Below, piece by piece: positions 1 through 5,782 of a DNA stretch of 7,038 bases. Position numbers and translations under genes: made by a program. The notes beneath the pieces were generated by a model. That model did not search any database and was not told the DNA's origin. It saw only the letters and a program-made list of their open reading frames with translations. Origin of the DNA: Cellvibrionales bacterium UBA3090 (lineage in GTDB: Bacteria; Pseudomonadota; Gammaproteobacteria; Pseudomonadales; Porticoccaceae); the NCBI GenBank assembly GCA_002367235.1, contig DFBC01000111.1, forward strand, positions 10,996 to 18,033. Reading direction: 5' to 3'. Numbering within the stretch: the stretch's first letter is position 1; every line of letters starts with the position of its first letter.

Positions 1-29
1 GTCTCGATTTAAACTATAAAGAGTGGAAT

Positions 30-446
30 ATGAGTGAACTACGTAGTGGTCAGTCAGAGTGGTTTGCTATAAGCCAAGCTCAGGTTGACCAGTTTGCCGA
101 TGTGACCTGCGATCATCAGTATCTTCATGTGGACCCGGAGCGGGCTTCCAAGACGCCTTTGGGTGGCACCATCGTTCATGGGTTTTTCTATCTTTCACTG
201 TTGCCCCACTTAATGCTGGATGAGTTGTTTGAAAAGCTGGGGGAGATGACCGTATTGAATTACGGTGTAAACCGGTTGCGCTTTCTATCGCCAGTCCCTG
301 TGGGGAGCGAGGTGCGGCTCAATTGGAAGGTGGTGTCAGAAGAAAGCAAAGGCGATGGACGATTGCTGACTGTAGATGTCGTTATGGACATAAAGGGCTG
401 CGATAAGCCTGCGTTGGTGGCCGAGTGGCTTCTCTATATCGTATAA
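30..446 (+). CDS. MaoC/HtdZ-like (R)-specific enoyl-thioester hydratase, single hot-dog domain
   Basis: This 138-residue protein is predicted to be a cytosolic hydratase/dehydratase acting reversibly on (R)-3-hydroxyacyl / trans-2-enoyl thioesters. The hydratase-2 signature is visible: Asp28 and His33 sit five residues apart in CDHQYLHVD, followed by ERA (37-39) and the glycine-rich GGTIVHGF (45-52). The DHQxxHVDPERA form, rather than DxNPxH, resembles from memory the mycobacterial Rv0130/HtdZ and NodN-like subgroup. The length is normal for one complete hot-dog domain, so the gene is intact. The ATG has a weak GAGTGG ribosome-binding site at 21-26. The gene converges on the AraC-type regulator with 51 bp between stop codons, and no clear terminator is seen there. 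Whether it works on CoA or ACP substrates, and whether it has any link to fabY across the regulator, cannot be read from the sequence. The family call is firm; the substrate is unknown. Confidence 0.9.
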   Translation: MSELRSGQSEWFAISQAQVDQFADVTCDHQYLHVDPERASKTPLGGTIVHGFFYLSLLPHLMLDELFEKLGEMTVLNYGVNRLRFLSPVPVGSEVRLNWKVVSEESKGDGRLLTVDVVMDIKGCDKPALVAEWLLYIV

Positions 447-497
447 AACTTCCTTTCCCGGGGCTCCTTCTGTCTGATTAATGACTGTTTGGCAATT

Positions 498-1517
498 TTA
501 TGATCGGGTGCTAAATAATTTTGCGCGCACAGTTTCGCGATATTTTGTTGGCGACGTGCCAAAGTGCTTGCTAAACACTTTGCTGAAGGCCGCAGTATCC
601 TGATAGCCGCAGTGAGCGGCAACTTCGGACACTAGCAGGTCAGATTTTTGTAGTAGTTCCCGAGCATTATTTAGGCGGGTTTTCTGTAAGTACTGTAAAG
701 GGGTTGTCCCGAGAGCTCTTTTAAACCGACGGTCAAAGGTGCGCATACTAAAGCCAAATTGTTTGGCGACGTCTGCTATCTTAATCGGTTTGCTGAAGTT
801 ATCTTCGAACCAAATTTGTGATTGCACGACTTGTTCGTCTGGGTGTTGCTGAACATCATCGGAAAAATAGCTGGTGGGTTCAAAAGAGCTTCGGATTTCA
901 TGAAAAAAGTTCCTCTCAACCTGAGTGGCAGCCTGGCGTCCATAAAGTCTTGCTACCAGGTGCACCATCAGCTCGGCCATAGCATTAACACTCGCCGCAC
1001 AATAGAGGTTTCCCGCCTGGGTGATGAAATACTGACGCTTCAGTTCAACCTTTGGGTAGTCCCGCTGAAAGCGATCAAAATAGTGCCAGTGTGTGGTTGC
1101 CGGTTGATTGTCTAGCAAACCGGCTTCGGCGAGGAAGCACACGCCAGTTCCAACGGCAATAATTGTCGCGCCTTGCTGGGCTTGCCGCTGAAGCCAGGGA
1201 AGGTACTCGCGGTATTTATGCAGGGCCGGCCTTGGGTTTCGCCACAGGGCCGGAAGGCTGATGATGTCGCAGTGGTCGACGTCAGCAATAGTCGCCGATG
1301 GGCTGATATCAAAGCCTGAGGGCGAGCTAACCGGCCGAGAGTCAACCGATAGCGTCATTGCTTCAATTCGTCGTGCATCGGGGTTGGCGGCTCGGGCCGA
1401 TGCCTGGGCAGTGCGCAACATTTCTACCGGAAGGGTAGCGCTGGTCCCGAGCAAATTGTCGTAAAGCAGGGTGCCTATTCTCAGGGGCGGTACGTTTAAA
1501 TATGATTTATTGGCCAT
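498..1517 (-). CDS. AraC-family regulator with N-terminal DJ-1/PfpI (GATase1-like) sensor domain
   Basis: This 339-residue protein has the GlxA/FtrA-like layout. Residues about 12-190 form a DJ-1/PfpI-type domain (strand RIGTLLYDNLL, then the elbow region AVGTGVCFLAEAGLLD at 121-136 and the conserved TTHW at 141-144). Residues about 230-332 form an AraC DNA-binding domain with two helix-turn-helix units, IADVAKQFGFSMRTFDRRF (247-265) and VSEVAAHCGYQDTAAFSKVF (296-315), ending in GTSPTKYR. The position usually holding the nucleophilic cysteine is Gly123, with a cysteine four residues later (Cys127), so the domain probably senses a ligand rather than catalyses. The ATG has no obvious Shine-Dalgarno sequence, but a promoter candidate ends only 8 bp upstream of it. 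The gene is divergent from fabY, its likely target and companion in autoregulation (inference). A role like the AraC-type ArgR of Pseudomonas is a less likely alternative, given that its direct neighbour is fabY. The ligand is unknown. Confidence 0.92.
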   Translation of the reverse strand: MANKSYLNVPPLRIGTLLYDNLLGTSATLPVEMLRTAQASARAANPDARRIEAMTLSVDSRPVSSPSGFDISPSATIADVDHCDIISLPALWRNPRPALHKYREYLPWLQRQAQQGATIIAVGTGVCFLAEAGLLDNQPATTHWHYFDRFQRDYPKVELKRQYFITQAGNLYCAASVNAMAELMVHLVARLYGRQAATQVERNFFHEIRSSFEPTSYFSDDVQQHPDEQVVQSQIWFEDNFSKPIKIADVAKQFGFSMRTFDRRFKRALGTTPLQYLQKTRLNNARELLQKSDLLVSEVAAHCGYQDTAAFSKVFSKHFGTSPTKYRETVRAKLFSTRS

Positions 1518-1519
1518 AA

Positions 1520-1549
1520 TGACAAAATGTATGTCTTATTTTGACAAAA
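1520..1549. repeat. Tandem direct repeat TGACAAAA with 22-bp period, candidate AraC-type operator
   Basis: The octamer TGACAAAA occurs exactly at 1520-1527 and at 1542-1549, in the same orientation, with start-to-start spacing of 22 bp, about two helical turns. AraC-family dimers typically bind two direct half-sites about 20-22 bp apart. If the fabY -10 is TAGACT at 1569-1574, the repeats fall at roughly -60 to -32, a usual activator position. They also overlap the regulator's own promoter, which would give autorepression. The repeat is seen directly; its role as operator is inferred. Confidence 0.45.
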
Positions 1550-1554
1550 ATCAA
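1526..1554 (-). promoter_or_regulatory. Candidate sigma-70 promoter of the AraC-type regulator
   Basis: Read on the minus strand, TTGATT (1554-1549) and TACATT (1531-1526) are separated by exactly 17 bp, matching the -35 and -10 consensus at 5 and 4 of 6 positions. Transcription would begin near 1519-1520, only two or three bases before the ATG at 1517. This fits the absence of a Shine-Dalgarno sequence and suggests a leaderless mRNA. The direct repeat overlaps the promoter on both sides of the spacer. Confidence 0.35.
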
Positions 1555-1590
1555 CCGCCCATGCCTGATAGACTGCTCTGCATTAAGCCA

Positions 1591-1596
1591 AAAGGA
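1591..1596 (+). promoter_or_regulatory. fabY ribosome-binding site (decides the start)
   Basis: AAAGGA lies 10 bases before the ATG at 1607. The upstream in-frame TTG at 1541 has no comparable purine-rich site before it, and it lies inside the TTGACA motif. This supports ATG 1607 as the true start. Confidence 0.6.
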
Positions 1597-1606
1597 TGCA
1601 GATTCA

Positions 1607-3511
1607 ATGCAAGCACTGCCCGTAATCGTAGGTTTTGGGGGTTATAACGCCGCTGGACGAAGCTCTTCGCACCAGGCCTTTCGCCGTATGGTGTTGGAGT
1701 CACTTCCACAAGAAGAGCAGCAAAAAACAATCGTGGGCCTTGCTTGCCTGATGGCATTGGTAACTTGGGATGGTGAAAGCTATCGAGATGCTGATAACAA
1801 TGCCATGGGGCCAGAGCAGGTAGTGGACACCTTTGGCCAGCGCGTGTTGGAAGGCACGCTGATTCGCCGCTTGGAAGACACCCTGTTTGACCCGACAAAA
1901 ATTTATGGCCATAAGCGAGTTCAGGTTCAGGCTAAAGAAGGCGAAGATGTCGTCTTCAAGCTGGGGCGCCGAGATATGCCGTCGTCAATTCCGGATCACT
2001 GGGATGTGAGAAAGCTTGAGGGGGGTTCCTTTGAAGTACATATTAGTGGCGCTGGAGAATTTCTGGTACCAACATATTCCGAGCAAGAAGCCAAAGCCGC
2101 AGGGCAACTTCCCTCCGGATTTGACCCGGCAGCTAAGTACAACTCACGTTTTCACCCCAAAGGTCTGCAGCTGGCACTGCTGGGTGCCAGCGATGCCATA
2201 AATTCGGTCGGTATACCCTGGGATCAGATTGCTGCCAGTGTTCGTCCAGATGAAGTGGGTGTTTATGGCACTAGCTTGATGGGACAGCTAACGCAGGAGG
2301 GTTTTGGTGGTCTATTACAGGCGCGACTAAAAGGAGAGCGTACCACTTCGAAGCAGTATGCTCTTGGCCTCAATAGCATGCCGGCAGACTTCGTGAATGC
2401 CTATGTATTGGGAAGCGTTGGGCATACCGAGGCAATTACCGGTGCCTGTGCATCCTTTCTCTATGTATTACAAGCGGCCGTCCGTGATATCCGCAATGGC
2501 CGTCGCAGAGTTGCTGTAGTAGGCAGTGCCGATGCAGGGCTGACACCGGAGATCATCGAAGGATTTTCCAATATGGGAGCACTCGGCACGGATGACAATT
2601 TATGCAAGCTCGATGGAACGGATACCCCCGACTGGCGACGTGCCAGCAGACCTTTTGGTGAAAACTGTGGCTTCACTATTGCCGAAGGTACGCAGTACAT
2701 CGTGTTAATGGACGATGCCCTTGCGATGGAACTGGGTGCGGATATTCATGGGGCGGTACCAGATGTATTTATCAATGCCGATGGGGTGAAAAAGTCTATC
2801 TCGGCGCCGGGTGCCGGAAATTATGTATCTTTTTCCAAGGCGATAGCCACCGCGATGACCATTGTCGGTGAAGAGACGGTGCGTCATCACAGTTTTATTC
2901 ATGCTCACGGCTCTAGTACACCGGCAAATCGAGTGACCGAATCCGAAATTTTTGATCGGGTTGCCGAAGCATTTGATATACATGATTGGCCTGTTGCCGC
3001 AGTGAAGGCCTATGTGGGGCACTCTTTATCTGGCGCCAGTGGTGACCAGTTGGTCTCGGCATTGGGTTCGTTTAAATACAATATTCTCCCGGGGATAAAA
3101 ACCATTACACAGGTGGCATCGGATGTTCGCCAGAACCACGTGTTGTTTCCCATGAAAGATATGGATGTATCCGAGAACCCAATGGATGTGGCCTTTATCA
3201 ATTCAAAGGGTTTTGGTGGTAACAATGCAACGGCTATCTTGTTGTCTCCCAATAAAACAGAAGAGATGCTGTCGAGTCGTTATGGCTCGGCAATGAAGGA
3301 TTACCAGCAGCGCCGAGAGCAGACCAGAAAAGCCGCGGAAGACTACGCAAATAGCTCTGACCATGGGCAAGTTGATGTTATTTATCGGTTTGGTGAATCG
3401 ATGATTGATGAGCGCGGCATACAAATTTCATGTGATAGGTTGCATGTTCCCGGTTATGAGCACGATGTAGTGTTCGATAAGGCCAACCCTTGGGAGGATA
3501 TGAGTAGATAG
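1607..3511 (+). CDS. fabY: Beta-ketoacyl-ACP synthase FabY (acetyl-CoA-using initiator type)
   Basis: The product closely resembles my recollection of Pseudomonas aeruginosa FabY (PA5174), which condenses acetyl-CoA with malonyl-ACP to start fatty-acid synthesis and there takes over the role of FabH. With the ATG start it is 634 residues, about the length of that protein. It begins MQALPVIVGFGGYNAAGRSS, the typical FabY N-terminus, followed by a roughly 180-residue extension before the thiolase-fold core, as in that family. The catalytic triad is Cys281 (TGACASF), His434 (HAHGSSTP) and His472 (KAYVGHS, with Lys467), that is, Cys-His-His as in KAS I/II rather than the Cys-His-Asn of FabH. NSKGFGGNN follows at 532-540. 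A longer reading from TTG 1541 would add 22 poorly matching residues. It is divergent from the AraC-type regulator, probably transcribed alone, and followed by a candidate terminator. No defect is seen. Confidence 0.95.
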   Translation: MQALPVIVGFGGYNAAGRSSSHQAFRRMVLESLPQEEQQKTIVGLACLMALVTWDGESYRDADNNAMGPEQVVDTFGQRVLEGTLIRRLEDTLFDPTKIYGHKRVQVQAKEGEDVVFKLGRRDMPSSIPDHWDVRKLEGGSFEVHISGAGEFLVPTYSEQEAKAAGQLPSGFDPAAKYNSRFHPKGLQLALLGASDAINSVGIPWDQIAASVRPDEVGVYGTSLMGQLTQEGFGGLLQARLKGERTTSKQYALGLNSMPADFVNAYVLGSVGHTEAITGACASFLYVLQAAVRDIRNGRRRVAVVGSADAGLTPEIIEGFSNMGALGTDDNLCKLDGTDTPDWRRASRPFGENCGFTIAEGTQYIVLMDDALAMELGADIHGAVPDVFINADGVKKSISAPGAGNYVSFSKAIATAMTIVGEETVRHHSFIHAHGSSTPANRVTESEIFDRVAEAFDIHDWPVAAVKAYVGHSLSGASGDQLVSALGSFKYNILPGIKTITQVASDVRQNHVLFPMKDMDVSENPMDVAFINSKGFGGNNATAILLSPNKTEEMLSSRYGSAMKDYQQRREQTRKAAEDYANSSDHGQVDVIYRFGESMIDERGIQISCDRLHVPGYEHDVVFDKANPWEDMSR

Positions 3512-3610
3512 GGATGCTCCGGTCGCCCGGTTTCATTGATAACCCAGCGTGATCGTGTGTGACCAAAAATAGCCCGCGGGTCACCACTTGCCGGTTAACG
3601 GGATAGATTC

Positions 3611-3634
3611 TGCTTTTCAGCAAGCAATTTTTTT
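3611..3634 (+). terminator. Candidate Rho-independent terminator after fabY
   Basis: TGCTT (3611-3615) pairs with AAGCA (3622-3626) around the six-base loop TTCAGC, followed after one A by seven T residues (3628-3634). The stem is short (5 bp) and rich in A-T pairs, so termination may be only partial. It sits about 100 bp after the fabY stop and before the presumed speA promoter. Confidence 0.45.
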
Positions 3635-3652
3635 GTGAGAGTTGCGCCCCCT

Positions 3653-3658
3653 TATAGT
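3653..3658 (+). promoter_or_regulatory. Possible -10 element of the speA operon
   Basis: TATAGT matches the -10 consensus at 5 of 6 positions, but no good -35 hexamer lies 16-18 bp upstream, where the terminator T-run is found. A second candidate, TATAAG at 3696-3701, also lacks a well-spaced -35. If 3653-3658 is used, the transcript would have about 105 bases before the leader ORF and about 180 before speA. Confidence 0.3.
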
Positions 3659-3713
3659 GACCCCTTCACTTGTGGGTAAATTTGCGAAACCTTGGTATAA
3701 GGGTTTGTGGGTT

Positions 3714-3732
3714 CGGAGGCCTGGCTCCTCCG
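3714..3732 (+). other. GC-rich hairpin in the speA leader
   Basis: CGGAGG (3714-3719) and CCTCCG (3727-3732) form a perfect 6-bp GC-rich stem with a 7-base loop. No T-run follows, so it is not a terminator. The 5' arm looks like a Shine-Dalgarno sequence and the 3' arm is complementary to one. CTCC at 3725-3728 could instead pair with GGAG at 3762-3765, the ribosome-binding site of the leader ORF. Confidence 0.4.
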
Positions 3733-3733
3733 G

Positions 3734-3774
3734 TTGTTAGTACTGCTCTTTTGTCTATCAGGGAGTACTGATGA
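3734..3774 (+). promoter_or_regulatory. Hairpin that may cover the leader-ORF start codon
   Basis: AGTACT occurs at 3739-3744 and again at 3764-3769. It is self-complementary, so the two copies can pair. The pairing extends outward as TTGTT (3734-3738) with GATGA (3770-3774) using A-U and G-U pairs, giving up to 11 bp around a 19-base loop. The structure would include part of the leader Shine-Dalgarno sequence and the ATG at 3771. The repeat is seen; folding and effect are inference. Confidence 0.35.
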
Positions 3775-3848
3775 TGACCTTGGTTAATCACAGTTTTCTA
3801 ATACGTGTATCTTTTGACGGTTGCTTCTACCAGAGGTGGCCGTTTTGA
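3771..3848 (+). CDS. Short upstream ORF / putative leader peptide of speA (25 codons)
   Basis: The ORF starts ATGATG, five bases after the Shine-Dalgarno-like AGGGAG (3760-3765); the second ATG at 3774 is an equally good start. The peptide begins MMTLVNHSF and ends SFDGCFYQRWPF, being aromatic-rich in its second half and without a transmembrane or signal-peptide pattern. Its TGA (3846-3848) overlaps the proposed speA TTG (3845-3847) as TTGA. The speA ribosome-binding site GAGGTG falls inside its codons for Gln-Arg-Trp. This geometry favours translational coupling by termination and reinitiation, and a ribosome paused near the end would block speA. The FD and aromatic pattern near the end recalls the E. 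coli SpeFL leader peptide of the ornithine decarboxylase operon (from memory), but the match is short. I do not recognise the peptide itself. Part of the Gln-Arg-Trp sequence may be dictated by the overlapping ribosome-binding site. Confidence 0.5.
   Translation: MMTLVNHSFLIRVSFDGCFYQRWPF
3833..3838 (+). promoter_or_regulatory. speA ribosome-binding site inside the leader ORF
   Basis: GAGGTG is a six-base match to the Shine-Dalgarno consensus and lies six bases before the TTG at 3845. It decides the start: the earlier in-frame TTG at 3821 has no such site, and GTG at 3836 overlaps the motif itself. Confidence 0.65.
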
Positions 3849-5764
3849 CGTCTGATCAAAAATCCAACTGGTCTATTGAGCAATCTGCAAGCCTTTACGG
3901 TATCAACGACTGGGGCGCGGGTTATTTCGGCCTGTCCGACAATGGTGAGATGACGGCTATCGCGACCCAAAGCGGTCAGCCCGTTCAGCTGTCTCTCATG
4001 GATATTGTTGCGGGTCTCGAACAGCGTGGCCATGCCATGCCAGTATTGCTTCGAATCGAAAACCTGCTGGATGAGCGGATCAGCCTACTGAATAAGTCCT
4101 TTGCAGCAGCGATCAACGAGTTTGATTACCAGGGCGAGTACCGGGGTGTCTTTCCAATCAAGGTCAATCAGCAATGCCATGTGATCGAAGAAATCACCAA
4201 ATTTGGCGGGCAATATCACCATGGGTTAGAAGCGGGTAGTAAGGCTGAACTCATCATTGCCATGTCACACTTGCGCGACAGTGAAGCTTGCATCATTTGT
4301 AATGGCTACAAAGATGCCGAGTTTGTGGAGCTGGGTCTGTACGCGCGCAAACTGGGCTTGAAATGCTTTTTTGTCATTGAGACGCCCTCTGAGCTCAGCA
4401 TTATTCTGGAGCAATCCCGTCGATTGGGGGTGGAGCCTTTGATCGGTGTGCGGGTAAAACTGGCGGCAGAAGTCGAAGGCCACTGGTTTGGCGATGGCGG
4501 CGACCGATCGCTGTTTGGGCTATCCATCACGCAGTTGATGGATGTGGTTGATCAATTGCGTGATGCAGAGATGCTTCACTGCCTGGAATTAATGCACTAT
4601 CACATTGGCTCTCAAATACCCAATATCAGAAACATTCGCGATGGGTTGCAGGAAGCCTGTCGCTATTACGTCGATCTGGTGAAGGAAGGTGCACCCCTTG
4701 GGTATATCGATCTTGGCGGTGGATTGGCGGTGGATTACACCGGGGCCAGAACCAATGAAACCCACAGCAAAAACTATTCGATCGAAGAATACTGTGTGGA
4801 CATTGTTGAGACCATCACTGAATCCCTTAATAGCAGTGGTACGCCGCATCCAACCATTATCACTGAGTCCGGTCGCGCTACGGTGGCCTATTCATCGGTG
4901 CTGTTATTCAATATTCTCGATGTCAGCCATTTTAAGCCGCGGCCATTGCCCGATCAGTTACCGGAGCAGAGCAATGACTTTTTGCATAACCTCTGGGCCG
5001 TTCTTCACAGTCTGTCTGAAGACAGTGTGCAAGAGTGCTACAACGATGCGGCACACTACCGGGAAGAAGTCCGCCGTATGTTCCGTCAAGACCAGCTCGA
5101 GCTGAGAGAACTGGCGTTGGCCGAAGATATGTATCTGGAAATCTTACAGCGTACACGAGAGTTGCTGCCATCACTCAAGCGGGTGCCACCTGAGCTGCAA
5201 AATCTGGACGAGGCGCTTGCGGATATTTACTACGGAAATTTCAGCCTGTTTCAATCGTTACCAGATGCCTGGGCCATTGATCAAATCTTTCCCGTAATGC
5301 CCATCCATCGTTTGGATGAGCGGCCTGAAAATAAAGCAGTTATCGGTGACTTAACCTGTGATTCTGATGGCAAGCTGGACTTATTTGCTAATGCGGATGG
5401 GGATGTGCGCACTTTGCCACTGCACGATTTAAGGCCCGGCGAGGAATACTACTTAGGTGTGTTTTTGGTCGGGGCTTATCAGGAAACCCTGGGCGATCTA
5501 CACAACCTGTTTGGCGATACCCATGTGGCCAGCGTCCGTATTGATGACGACGGTCAATTTGAGTTTGTGGAAGAAATTCAGGGCGATACCATTGGCGATG
5601 TGCTGAGTTATGTGGAGTACAACCCGAAAGAGCTCTACGAGCAATTAAGGATAACCGCAGAGGCCTCGGTAAAATCAGGCCGTATTACTGCGGTAGAGCG
5701 CCGGCAGATGCTACAGACCTTCAGCAATAGCCTGAATGGTTATACCTACTTTGAACGAGACTGA
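3845..5764 (+). CDS. speA: Biosynthetic arginine decarboxylase (PLP-dependent, SpeA type)
   Basis: This enzyme converts L-arginine to agmatine and CO2, the entry step to putrescine by the agmatine route. With the TTG start it is 639 residues, near the 630-660 usual for the family. Visible landmarks are WGAGYF (23-28), the PLP-binding lysine Lys106 in FPIKVNQQ, GLEAGSK (127-133), the phosphate-binding DLGGGLAVDY (289-298), ESGR (341-344), the SpeA-specific helical insertion (about 360-470) and the active-site TCDSDGK with Cys505, followed by GAYQETLGDLHNLFGD (543-558). All are intact. A longer start at 3821 would add eight residues but lacks a ribosome-binding site. The gene overlaps the leader ORF by two bases plus shared T, and is followed after 18 bp by the dehydrogenase gene, so the two are almost certainly cotranscribed. 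Its rare TTG start and coupled leader suggest translational control. Confidence 0.95.
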   Translation: MTSDQKSNWSIEQSASLYGINDWGAGYFGLSDNGEMTAIATQSGQPVQLSLMDIVAGLEQRGHAMPVLLRIENLLDERISLLNKSFAAAINEFDYQGEYRGVFPIKVNQQCHVIEEITKFGGQYHHGLEAGSKAELIIAMSHLRDSEACIICNGYKDAEFVELGLYARKLGLKCFFVIETPSELSIILEQSRRLGVEPLIGVRVKLAAEVEGHWFGDGGDRSLFGLSITQLMDVVDQLRDAEMLHCLELMHYHIGSQIPNIRNIRDGLQEACRYYVDLVKEGAPLGYIDLGGGLAVDYTGARTNETHSKNYSIEEYCVDIVETITESLNSSGTPHPTIITESGRATVAYSSVLLFNILDVSHFKPRPLPDQLPEQSNDFLHNLWAVLHSLSEDSVQECYNDAAHYREEVRRMFRQDQLELRELALAEDMYLEILQRTRELLPSLKRVPPELQNLDEALADIYYGNFSLFQSLPDAWAIDQIFPVMPIHRLDERPENKAVIGDLTCDSDGKLDLFANADGDVRTLPLHDLRPGEEYYLGVFLVGAYQETLGDLHNLFGDTHVASVRIDDDGQFEFVEEIQGDTIGDVLSYVEYNPKELYEQLRITAEASVKSGRITAVERRQMLQTFSNSLNGYTYFERD

Positions 5765-5782
5765 TCTGTTAGAGAAAAAACT

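Larger units (their letters stand above)
1518..1606. promoter_or_regulatory. Divergent control region between the AraC-type regulator and fabY
   Basis: This 89-bp gap carries all signals for two divergent genes, if fabY starts at the ATG at 1607. It contains the 22-bp-period direct repeat and the regulator promoter listed separately. For fabY, TTGACA at 1541-1546 is a perfect -35 hexamer, but the -10 candidates are poor: CCTGAT at 1564-1569 after 17 bp, or TAGACT at 1569-1574 (4 of 6) without a properly spaced -35. A weak core promoter with the direct repeat just upstream is what would be expected of a promoter that needs AraC-type activation. That reading is inference. Confidence 0.55.
3512..3770. 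other. Long intergenic region between fabY and the speA leader ORF
   Basis: This stretch has no convincing protein gene on either strand. It contains in order a small inverted repeat GTGACC/GGTCAC (3559-3564 and 3579-3584, 14-base loop, no T-run), a candidate terminator (3611-3634), a possible -10 element (3653-3658), a GC-rich hairpin (3714-3732) and the left arm of a second hairpin reaching the leader ORF start. I looked for tRNA cloverleaf elements and saw none. The last 100 or so bases are best read as the 5' untranslated part of the speA transcript. Confidence 0.6.

Noticed and set aside
447..497. Bidirectional terminator between the convergent hydratase and regulator genes
   Set aside because: Only a loop-free CCCGGG palindrome and scattered T residues are present. 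No stem-loop with a T-run could be drawn in either direction.
822..1464. Plus-strand open frames opposite the AraC-type regulator
   Set aside because: They are antisense shadows of a gene with two clear domains and have no features of their own.
3559..3584. Inverted repeat GTGACC/GGTCAC after fabY as a terminator
   Set aside because: The 14-base loop is large and no T-run follows. The hairpin at 3611-3634 is the better terminator candidate.
3636..3745. tRNA or known riboswitch before speA
   Set aside because: No acceptor stem, anticodon arm or T-arm could be assembled, and no riboswitch core that I recognise is present.
3821..3844. Longer speA start at TTG 3821
   Set aside because: It has no Shine-Dalgarno sequence, while TTG 3845 has GAGGTG at good spacing. 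The eight added residues are not typical of the family.
4689..5105. A 138-codon open frame on the plus strand inside speA
   Set aside because: It is an out-of-frame shadow of the arginine decarboxylase, with no ribosome-binding site and low-complexity composition.
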